Below, piece after piece: positions 8,099 through 16,009 of a stretch of DNA of 64,000 bases. Numbering within the stretch: the stretch's first letter is position 1; the number at the start of each line of letters is the position of its first letter. A model generated the notes under the pieces. That model did not search any database. It was not told where the DNA came from and was given only the letters and a program-made list of their open reading frames with translations. The position numbers and the translations under genes were made by a program. Source of the stretch: Roseivirga sp. E12 (GTDB taxonomy: Bacteria > Bacteroidota > Bacteroidia > Cytophagales > Cyclobacteriaceae); assembly GCF_017592825.1 (NCBI RefSeq), contig NZ_JAGFMD010000001.1, positions 1,550,001 to 1,614,000 of the forward strand, read 5' to 3'.

Positions 8099-10726
8099 AT
8101 GAAAAACGACAATCAACATATCGCCCCTCCCAGACTTGCAGAAAAACTGCTACTTCTTTTTCTAAAAGAAGACTTAGCAGAGGAAGTTTTGGGCGATTTG
8201 GATGAGAAGTTCTACTCTCAGTTAGACAGACACTCTCAAGTAAAAGCAAAACGAAACTATTGGTATCAAGTGGTGAACTACATGCGCCCCTTTGCCTTCA
8301 AATATTTCAGGTCAAAACTCTTTAACAACAACGGTATGATAAAGCACAACTTCAAAATCAGCTATCGTCAAATGCTGAGAAATAAAGCTTACTCTTTTAT
8401 TAATATATCAGGCCTTGCCATAGGTCTAGTGGTTGCCATGCTCATCGGTTTATGGGTTCAGGACGAGCTAGCGTTCAACAAGTCTCATAGCAATTATGAA
8501 ACCACGTACCAGCTCCTGCGACACGAGAAGGAAGATGGGGAGACGTACACCAACAATGCCTTGGTCACAGCCATGGGCACCTATATCAGCACGAATTACC
8601 CTGACATGGTCGAAAATACGGTGATTTCTCGAGCCAGGACCCAAAATAGGGTAATTGGTAATGGTGATAATAAATACAGACAAGTTGGACACTTTATGCA
8701 AGCAGGTGCTCCTGCCATGCTTGGTCTTGAAATGATTAGAGGAACTCATGATGGCTTGACCGACATGAGCTCCATTCTACTCTCAGAGTCTTTTGCCAAA
8801 AGGCTTTTCGGAGACGAGGATCCAATGAACAAACTAGTCAAAATGGATGCTGGAGCCGATCTAATGGTGACCGGTGTCTATAAAGACATTCCCAACAACT
8901 CAAAATTCTCAGAAGGCAAGTACTTTGCTAGAATTGAATGGATAATAGGCCCAGACAACATGAATATATGGGAAAACTATAACGTCAACATCTATATTCA
9001 ACTCAAGCCCAATGTAAAGCCCGAAGCGCTTAATGTGCTCATCAACGAGGCTTTCCAACCCAACTTAAATGACTACGCCAGATCAACTGAAATGGAGTTC
9101 TTCCTTCATCCTATGAAAGACTGGCACCTAAATTCAGAATGGAAAGACGGTCAGCCGGTTAGAAGTCAGGCTATGAATTTTGTTTGGCTGTATGGCGTAA
9201 TTGGTCTTTTCGTCCTAGTTCTGGCATGCATTAACTTCATGAACCTTAGTACAGCTCGATCGGAAAAAAGAGCTAAGGAAGTGGGCATCAGAAAAACACT
9301 GGGCTCTCTTAGAAAGCAGCTGATTGCCCAGTTCTACATCGAATCTTTCCTATATAGTCTCCTGGCATTCGGTTTATCATTACTACTACTCTTTGCCTTG
9401 CTCCCTTGGTTCAATGGCGTATCAGGCAAAGAGATTTCGGCACCATGGCAAAGCACCCAGTTTTGGTTATTAACCAGTGGGTTTGTTGTATTGACTTCAC
9501 TACTATCCGGATCTTACCCAGCCTTCTACTTATCTTCTTTCAAACCTATTAAGGCTCTAAAAGGAGTCCTTACCGGAGGTAAAAGAGCTTCTATCCCTAG
9601 AAAAGTATTAGTGGTCTTCCAATTCACTATATCAATTGCACTGATCATTGGGACAATAACAGTGAACAATCAAATTCAAACAGCCAAGCAAAGACCAGTC
9701 GGCTATTCGCCAGAAGGGATGCTTTCGATAAGACCCGCCTCGCCTAACTTAATCTCTAAAAGAAAAGTGATTAAGGAGGAGTTATTGAAGACAGGAATGG
9801 CTGTTGCAGTCGGAAATTCTAATTACCCAGTAACAAGTACATTGGGCTGGAACCCAGGCTTCACTTGGGAAGGCATGGACCCGAACTTCACCAAATCATT
9901 CAACACCATTAGCATATCACATGGGTATGGCGATGCTGTCGGCATGAAATTCATTGCTGGAAGAGATTTTTCTGAGGAACTCGAAACCGACAACAGAGCC
10001 ATCATCATTAATCGCTCGGCCATGGAGGCCATGAAGTTAGAAAACCCAGTGGGCACCACTGTTACTTACAACCCTAGCTGGAGAGAAGCCCGTACCTACA
10101 CTATCATTGGAGTTGTGGAAGACATGATCAAGGGTTCTCCTTTCGATCAGACTTCGCTATCGGTAATGTTCCTCGATGAAGGTTTCATGCAATGGTTATA
10201 CATTCGACTCAACCCTGATGTTAGCGCAAGCCAATCCCTTCCGGTAATAGAAAAGGCTTTCAGCGAAGTCTTCCCTGAGGCACCATTTGACTACACTTTT
10301 GCTGATGATGATTACAATGCGAAGTTTGAAGAAGAGCAGCGTATTAGTAGCCTGGCTCAGTTCTTCAGCATCTTAGCCGTATTCATAAGCTCTCTTGGTT
10401 TGTTTGGCTTAGCCTCATATGTGGCAGAACAAAGAACCAAAGAAATTGGAATTAGAAAAGTACTTGGCGCCAGCGTCACTACACTTTGGAGGCTGCTATC
10501 GAAAGATTTCGCACTTCTAGTGCTTTTATCCTGTGTGATATCAATACCGCTGTCCTACTCTGTTTTAGACGGCTGGCTTCAAGGCTATGCAGTAAAAACC
10601 GAGTTATACTGGTGGATTTTTGCCGCGGGTGCCCTTGGTGGACTACTAATCACAATTGTTACGGTAAGTTTTCAGGCACTTAAGGCCGCGGTGGCAAACC
10701 CTGTAAAATCATTAAGAACTGAATAG
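8099..10726 (+). CDS. Permease 1: prefix-domain MacB/FtsX-type permease
   Basis: 875 residues from ATG 8099 (the frame is open farther upstream but that part overlaps padR). Residues 1-75 form the small cytoplasmic permease-prefix domain (PPRLAEKLLLLFLKEDLAEEVLGDLDEKF). Then come two MacB-like modules: TM1 at about 99-120, a large periplasmic domain to about 355, three TM segments (about 360-383, 413-433, 455-475), a new TM near 507, a second periplasmic domain and three terminal TMs. The FtsX coupling blocks KEVGIRKTLGS and KEIGIRKVLGA occur after TM2 and TM6. It lacks an ATPase domain, and no ATPase gene is nearby. Closest relative in the window is permease 5. Substrate unknown; export of peptides or lipids, or mechanical signalling, are family possibilities. 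Confidence 0.9.
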   Translation: MKNDNQHIAPPRLAEKLLLLFLKEDLAEEVLGDLDEKFYSQLDRHSQVKAKRNYWYQVVNYMRPFAFKYFRSKLFNNNGMIKHNFKISYRQMLRNKAYSFINISGLAIGLVVAMLIGLWVQDELAFNKSHSNYETTYQLLRHEKEDGETYTNNALVTAMGTYISTNYPDMVENTVISRARTQNRVIGNGDNKYRQVGHFMQAGAPAMLGLEMIRGTHDGLTDMSSILLSESFAKRLFGDEDPMNKLVKMDAGADLMVTGVYKDIPNNSKFSEGKYFARIEWIIGPDNMNIWENYNVNIYIQLKPNVKPEALNVLINEAFQPNLNDYARSTEMEFFLHPMKDWHLNSEWKDGQPVRSQAMNFVWLYGVIGLFVLVLACINFMNLSTARSEKRAKEVGIRKTLGSLRKQLIAQFYIESFLYSLLAFGLSLLLLFALLPWFNGVSGKEISAPWQSTQFWLLTSGFVVLTSLLSGSYPAFYLSSFKPIKALKGVLTGGKRASIPRKVLVVFQFTISIALIIGTITVNNQIQTAKQRPVGYSPEGMLSIRPASPNLISKRKVIKEELLKTGMAVAVGNSNYPVTSTLGWNPGFTWEGMDPNFTKSFNTISISHGYGDAVGMKFIAGRDFSEELETDNRAIIINRSAMEAMKLENPVGTTVTYNPSWREARTYTIIGVVEDMIKGSPFDQTSLSVMFLDEGFMQWLYIRLNPDVSASQSLPVIEKAFSEVFPEAPFDYTFADDDYNAKFEEEQRISSLAQFFSILAVFISSLGLFGLASYVAEQRTKEIGIRKVLGASVTTLWRLLSKDFALLVLLSCVISIPLSYSVLDGWLQGYAVKTELYWWIFAAGALGGLLITIVTVSFQALKAAVANPVKSLRTE

Positions 10727-10778
10727 CAATAGAAATATCGCTCCTCCCTGGATTGCCAAAAAACTCCTTCTATGGTTC

Positions 10779-13379
10779 TTGAAAAGTGAACTTGCAGAAG
10801 AGGTTTTAGGCGACTTGGATGAGAAGTTCTACAAGGTTCTTGAAGAAAAAGGACATCGTGGAGCACGGAAAATTTATTGGCTTCAGGTCATGAAATACTT
10901 CAGACCTTTTGCCATCAAAAAAACAAGACTCAGGTTACCCAAAATAGCAACCATGCAAAGACATTATCTTAAGATTTCATGGCGAAACTTACTTCGTGAC
11001 AAAGCTTTCTCATCTATTAAAATTGGAGGTTTCGCTGTCGGTATAGCAGCATGCATCCTCATCTCATTATACATCAATCACGAGTTGAGCTATGACAAGC
11101 ACTATCAAGATCAGGAAAGCATTTATCGAATAGCCAACAACTATCAAAGTGAGGAATACTCCGAGATGTGGACCAACCTCGAAGGACCATTCAAGCCTGT
11201 CTTGGAGGGTAATATCCCGGAAATCGATCTTGTAGCACGAGTCGTACTTTGGAGGTGGGGGAAAGTTGGGGAAAACCATATCCGTCCATCCAACACACTT
11301 AACAACATATACGAAGGTGGTTTCTTCTATTCCGACCCTGAGTTATTCGAAATACTTGAGGTACCCATGGTCTATGGCAGCCAAAAGGAGGCATTGAACG
11401 CCCCAAATAGCATTGCCATTTCTAAATCAAAGGCAGACAAATACTTTCCTAATGAAAACCCTGTGGGAAAGCAGCTCATACTCAATGATGATACAGAAAG
11501 AGCCTATACCATTGGTGGGGTATTTGAAGATTTCGTTTCAACCTCTCACCTCCAAGGTGATTTCATCATGACTTTGAAAGACCGTAAGTCTGGTCCAGGT
11601 ACTTCGGGTTGGTGTTGCACCAACTATAATTTTTACGTCAAGCTAACGCCTAATGCAAGCAAGACAGCCATAGAGCAAAAATTAACCAATGTCAGGGACA
11701 CTTATATCATGGACAAATACAGGGAAATTGGTAAAAATGGTTTAGACGACTTACAAAAACATCAATCTTACTATCTACAACCTGTTCAAGACATCTATTT
11801 GAATAAACAGAATATTGGTGACAATATGACTCATGGCTCTCACGACCTGGTTTGGATTTTTGGCGGAGTTGCTCTGACCATTCTCTTACTGGCCTGTTTA
11901 AACTTCATCAACCTTTCTACTGCAAAATCTATCAAAAGAGCCAAAGAAGTTGGCTTAAGAAAAGTCGTGGGCTCACAACGGTCTGGTTTAATCGTTCAGC
12001 ACTTAACTGAATCATCGTTTTACAGCCTTTTATCTGTGGTTTTAGGCACTTTGATTGCCTGGGGTCTGATGCCTTTATTCAATAAAATTTCGGCAGAAGC
12101 TTTAGTCATTCCTTGGACCTCTTGGTGGTTTGCCCCCACCCTTTTGTCCGGAGCCCTATTGATTGGTTTTCTTTCAGGTATTTACCCTGCCTTCTACCTC
12201 TCCAAGTTTAATCCCATTGAGGTTTTAAAAGGCAAGGCCAGCAGTGGCGCAAGCACTTCTTTCTTCAGAAATAGCATGGTCGTCTTTCAGTTTACGGTAA
12301 CTGTAATTCTAATCATTGCTGCCATTGTTACACAGAAGCAGTTCCAACACTTCATGAACAAGTCTCTGGGTTTTGAAAAAGAACAAGTCGTAAACATACT
12401 CGGATTAAATAGCCTAAAGGAAAATGAAAGGGAGGTTTTTAAGGAAGAACTAGAGCGGATAACGGCAATTCAAAGTACGAGTTTGGGCGACTACCTACCC
12501 GTAGAAGGTGGACGTAACACTAATTTTGGCTTCGAATTGGTTGAAAAGAAGGGCTTGGAAGAAGGTTTCGAGGCAGCCCGATGGATGGTTGACGAAAACT
12601 ATTTAGAGACCATGGGTATGGAATTAGTCAGTGGTAGAAATTTCACCGATCAATCCCTGGACGAAACATCGATCATCATTAATGAAAGTATGGCACATCA
12701 ATTCGGCCTTGACGACCCTATTGATACCCAAGTGGTAGATATGTTTGATGGTACTTATCGCATCATTGGAGTTGTCAAAGACTTTTATTTTGAGTCATTG
12801 ACCAGTACAGTCCGACCTTTGGCAATGGTGCGTGGTAAGGGAAGAGAAACAATTTCCATAAAGTTAAATTCATCTAATATAGAACAGACTTTAGCTGCTG
12901 TCAATTCGATCTGGGAAGGATTTAAACCCAACCAGCCCATCAGATATAGCTTTATGAACCAGCGCTTTCAACGCATGTATGAAGATCTGATTAAGGCCAA
13001 AACCCTCTTGATCATTTTCTCCATTCTATCTGTCACGATTGCCTGCCTTGGGTTATTCGCTTTATCTGCATATTCCGTAGAACAGCGAATTAAAGAAGTC
13101 AGTGTACGAAAAGTACTTGGAGCAAGTGCCCAAATGATTTTCAAATTGCTCGCTGGAGATTTCATCAAATTGATATTAATATCAATAGCCGTTGCAATTC
13201 CAGTGGGATGGTTGCTCATGGATGAGTTACTAGGCGACATGACCAATCGCATCAGTCTATCATGGACCGTTTTTGCTTTGGCATCGCTAATGGCACTTGT
13301 CATTGCCATCATTACGGTAAGCTTTGAATCAATCAAAGCAGCACTTATAAATCCTGCTACAAGATTAAGGTCTGAGTGA
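10779..13379 (+). CDS. Permease 2: prefix-domain MacB/FtsX-type permease, start codon uncertain
   Basis: The listed start is TTG 10779, which gives 866 residues, but the conserved prefix motif (IAPPWIAKKLLLWFLK) is encoded in frame from about 10734. Between the in-frame stop at 10713-10715 and 10779 there is no ATG, GTG or TTG; the only near-cognate options are CTG 10719, ATC 10737 and ATT 10752. CTG 10719 would overlap the end of permease 1 and give a prefix of normal length. The rest is intact: TM near residue 70-90, periplasmic domain, KEVGLRKVVGS and KEVSVRKVLGA coupling blocks, and the usual 4+4 TM layout. Its stop codon overlaps the GTG of permease 3. Confidence 0.82.
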   Translation: MKSELAEEVLGDLDEKFYKVLEEKGHRGARKIYWLQVMKYFRPFAIKKTRLRLPKIATMQRHYLKISWRNLLRDKAFSSIKIGGFAVGIAACILISLYINHELSYDKHYQDQESIYRIANNYQSEEYSEMWTNLEGPFKPVLEGNIPEIDLVARVVLWRWGKVGENHIRPSNTLNNIYEGGFFYSDPELFEILEVPMVYGSQKEALNAPNSIAISKSKADKYFPNENPVGKQLILNDDTERAYTIGGVFEDFVSTSHLQGDFIMTLKDRKSGPGTSGWCCTNYNFYVKLTPNASKTAIEQKLTNVRDTYIMDKYREIGKNGLDDLQKHQSYYLQPVQDIYLNKQNIGDNMTHGSHDLVWIFGGVALTILLLACLNFINLSTAKSIKRAKEVGLRKVVGSQRSGLIVQHLTESSFYSLLSVVLGTLIAWGLMPLFNKISAEALVIPWTSWWFAPTLLSGALLIGFLSGIYPAFYLSKFNPIEVLKGKASSGASTSFFRNSMVVFQFTVTVILIIAAIVTQKQFQHFMNKSLGFEKEQVVNILGLNSLKENEREVFKEELERITAIQSTSLGDYLPVEGGRNTNFGFELVEKKGLEEGFEAARWMVDENYLETMGMELVSGRNFTDQSLDETSIIINESMAHQFGLDDPIDTQVVDMFDGTYRIIGVVKDFYFESLTSTVRPLAMVRGKGRETISIKLNSSNIEQTLAAVNSIWEGFKPNQPIRYSFMNQRFQRMYEDLIKAKTLLIIFSILSVTIACLGLFALSAYSVEQRIKEVSVRKVLGASAQMIFKLLAGDFIKLILISIAVAIPVGWLLMDELLGDMTNRISLSWTVFALASLMALVIAIITVSFESIKAALINPATRLRSE

Positions 13380-16003
13380 GCCGAGGCAAAGACCATATCA
13401 CCCCTCCTAGATTAGCAGAAAAACTACTACTGTGGTTTCTCAAAGATGAGTTAGCAGAAGAGGTCCTAGGTGATCTGGAAGAAAAATTCAAGGATATTCT
13501 GAAAACTAATGGCCTCAGAAAAGCCAACAGAAATTACTGTTATCAAGTATTCAAATATTTAAGACCATTCGCCCTAAAGCGAATAAGATCAAAACGGATT
13601 AACAACACTATGTACATCAATCATACCAAGGTTGCTCTTCGCAGTCTATCTAGAAACAAGCTTTTCACCTTCATAAATATTACAGGAATGGCCATTGGAA
13701 TGTCTGTGGCTCTCCTCATTATCAACCTCGTTTTTGATGCACTCAAATTCGATCAATTTCATACTAAAAAAGATCGCATATATAGAGTATTAAGCACACC
13801 AAAACATATTGGTCATGCCTGGGATGAAAATGCTACTGCTCCTGCCCCCCTAGCTTCTTTTCTCGAAACTGATATACCTGGTATTGAGGAAGTAGTGCGT
13901 ATTAGGAGACGTTTTTCTGGTAGAGTTAAGAAGGAAGATGGAAGCCTCTTTGCGCAAGGCATTTATGCTGATGACAGCTTTTTCAAGGTCTTCTCTTTCG
14001 GCTTACTTCAGGGCAACCCCGAGACTGCTCTACAAAATCCATACGACCTGGTTCTTACACAGACTCTCGCAGAAAAACTCAGGCCGGGAGAAGACCTTAT
14101 GGGACAAGTCCTTACAATTCCTGATAGAGGTGAGTTTCTTGTGACTGGAATTGTAGAAGATCCTCCAGCGCATTCTCATATGAAATTTGAGTTAATCACA
14201 TCTTTCAAGACAGTCAAACCACTGGAGGAAAAAGAATTAATCTTTGCCAGTTCAGAGAATTGGGAAGATTTCAACACGAGCTATGTCTACTTTCTTGTAA
14301 AGGACACCGAGCAAATCATGGCAGTCGAGAATCGACTGAATGAAATGAGCATAAGTCAGTATGCCTCCAATGAGCGTCTTGAAGTTTCTTTCAGTACACA
14401 GAACATTACTTCAATTGTTCCGGGGAAAGATCTCAACAATCAAATTGGAGCTGAACTGATACCCCTTCCAATCATAATTCTGTCAATTATTGCTATAGCC
14501 ATTGTTCTCTCAGCATGCTTTAATTATACCAACCTTAGCATTGCCAGAGCAATGAGGAGATCAAAAGAAATCGGGGTTCGCAAAATTGTTGGTAGCTCGA
14601 AAAGTCAAATCTTCATCCAGTTTTCTGTCGAAACAGTTGTGATGACAATCTTGTCTGTTTTCTTTTCAACACTTCTCTTTCTTGTTATCAAGCCTCTTTT
14701 CATCACGAGCATACCTAGAATTGATTTAATAATGGAGTTCAATACTTCTCCTGTTCTGATGCTCTACTTCTTACTGTTTGCAGTAGTCATTGGCTTGGTC
14801 TCAGGACTATTTCCAGCACTATTTTTTTCAAGGCTTAAACCACTAAATGCTCTGAGAAGCAACGGTTCGATAAGGCTCTTCTCACATATCAAAGTTAGGA
14901 AAGCATTGATTGTTCTTCAGTTCAGCCTGTCAGTGCTATTTCTAATCGCTATGAATGTAGTGTTCAAACAATATAGATATGCCATGGCTTACGATATGGG
15001 ATTCAAAGAGGAAAACATTCTCAATCTATCTCTTAACGGCAATGATCACGAGCGTCTCATCGCGGAACTTGAGAAAATACCTGAGATAAGTCAATTATCT
15101 GGTTCATCAGCAGTACCAGGTACAACTGCCAGCAATACTACCATGGTTAAGAGTTCTAATGGGGTTGATTCGGTCAGGGTCAACTTTCTATCAGTGAACC
15201 CCAATTTCATGGACATCCACAACCTCAAACTTATTTCAGGAGAGGTGTATCCAGCAAACCAGCAAAATGAAATACTGAATAAGATGCTGGTTAATGAGGA
15301 GTTTGCTCACGTTCATGGTTATAATGAGGTAAATGATATTATTGGTGAAGTCTTTTACATGAACCAATCCCTTCTTACTGTTACCGGAGTATTAGAGGAC
15401 TTTAATTTTCAGACGATCGAGGAGCCAATCAGGCCATTGATTCTTTTTGATTCACCAAGTAATTATGAATTTCTAAACTTGAATGTTCAGGCATCGGATC
15501 TGCCAAATGTCTTTGACAAAATCGAAAAGGCTTGGACTGCAGTAGATGAAGAGACCGAACTTGAGTTAAAGTTTCTAGATCAGGAACTAGAAGAGTCTAA
15601 TGCCTTTTTAATGATTTTCGTTAGAGTCTTCGGCTTCTTAGGGCTCGTTGCTGTGAGTATTGCCTGTCTTGGACTTTTGGGCATGGCAGTGTTTACAGCA
15701 GAAACAAGGGTTAAAGAAATAGGCATTCGAAAAGCCATTGGTGCCAGTGTAAATCAGCTCATTTATACACTATCCAAAAGCTATCTATTCTTAATTATAA
15801 TCTCTGGGTTTGTTGGTGGCACATTGGCCTACATACTGCTTCAAAAAGTCATTCTACCAGAAATTCATCATCATGTAAATGTTGGATTCTTCGAGTTTGC
15901 CATAGCTATTGGCATGCTCTTTTTGTTGGCCCTATTGGCAATAGGTTCTCAAACTTGGAGAGCGGCAAGCAGAAATCCTTCCGAATCTTTAAGAAGTGAA
16001 TAG
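13376..16003 (+). CDS. Permease 3: prefix-domain MacB/FtsX-type permease
   Basis: 875 residues starting at GTG 13376, whose last two bases overlap the TGA of permease 2 (GTGA), so translation is probably coupled. The prefix domain (HITPPRLAEKLLLWFLKDELAEEVLGDLEEKF region) is almost identical at DNA level to permease 4. The remainder is more diverged than in the other members: MAIGMSVALLIINLVFDALKFDQF in TM1, then FNYTNLSIARAMRRSKEIGVRKIVGS and KEIGIRKAIGA blocks. The two-module 4+4 TM architecture is kept. Its diverged body with a conserved prefix suggests recombination of the 5' end. Confidence 0.88.
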   Translation: MSRGKDHITPPRLAEKLLLWFLKDELAEEVLGDLEEKFKDILKTNGLRKANRNYCYQVFKYLRPFALKRIRSKRINNTMYINHTKVALRSLSRNKLFTFINITGMAIGMSVALLIINLVFDALKFDQFHTKKDRIYRVLSTPKHIGHAWDENATAPAPLASFLETDIPGIEEVVRIRRRFSGRVKKEDGSLFAQGIYADDSFFKVFSFGLLQGNPETALQNPYDLVLTQTLAEKLRPGEDLMGQVLTIPDRGEFLVTGIVEDPPAHSHMKFELITSFKTVKPLEEKELIFASSENWEDFNTSYVYFLVKDTEQIMAVENRLNEMSISQYASNERLEVSFSTQNITSIVPGKDLNNQIGAELIPLPIIILSIIAIAIVLSACFNYTNLSIARAMRRSKEIGVRKIVGSSKSQIFIQFSVETVVMTILSVFFSTLLFLVIKPLFITSIPRIDLIMEFNTSPVLMLYFLLFAVVIGLVSGLFPALFFSRLKPLNALRSNGSIRLFSHIKVRKALIVLQFSLSVLFLIAMNVVFKQYRYAMAYDMGFKEENILNLSLNGNDHERLIAELEKIPEISQLSGSSAVPGTTASNTTMVKSSNGVDSVRVNFLSVNPNFMDIHNLKLISGEVYPANQQNEILNKMLVNEEFAHVHGYNEVNDIIGEVFYMNQSLLTVTGVLEDFNFQTIEEPIRPLILFDSPSNYEFLNLNVQASDLPNVFDKIEKAWTAVDEETELELKFLDQELEESNAFLMIFVRVFGFLGLVAVSIACLGLLGMAVFTAETRVKEIGIRKAIGASVNQLIYTLSKSYLFLIIISGFVGGTLAYILLQKVILPEIHHHVNVGFFEFAIAIGMLFLLALLAIGSQTWRAASRNPSESLRSE
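13394..13490 (+). repeat. 97-bp near-identical tract, copy in permease 3
   Basis: Bases 13394-13490 match 16028-16124 in permease 4 at 96 of 97 positions by eye (one C/T difference). The tract encodes the prefix-domain helices. Downstream identity falls sharply, pointing to local gene conversion or a recent mosaic event. Confidence 0.85.
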
Positions 16004-16009
16004 CATCCG

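Noticed and set aside
10719-13379. Permease 2 as a pseudogene
   Set aside because: The frame is intact from 10716 to 13379 and all domains are present; only the start codon is unusual.
12968-13396. 142-codon minus-strand frame over the end of permease 2
   Set aside because: Fully antisense to the conserved FtsX C-terminus and without independent support.
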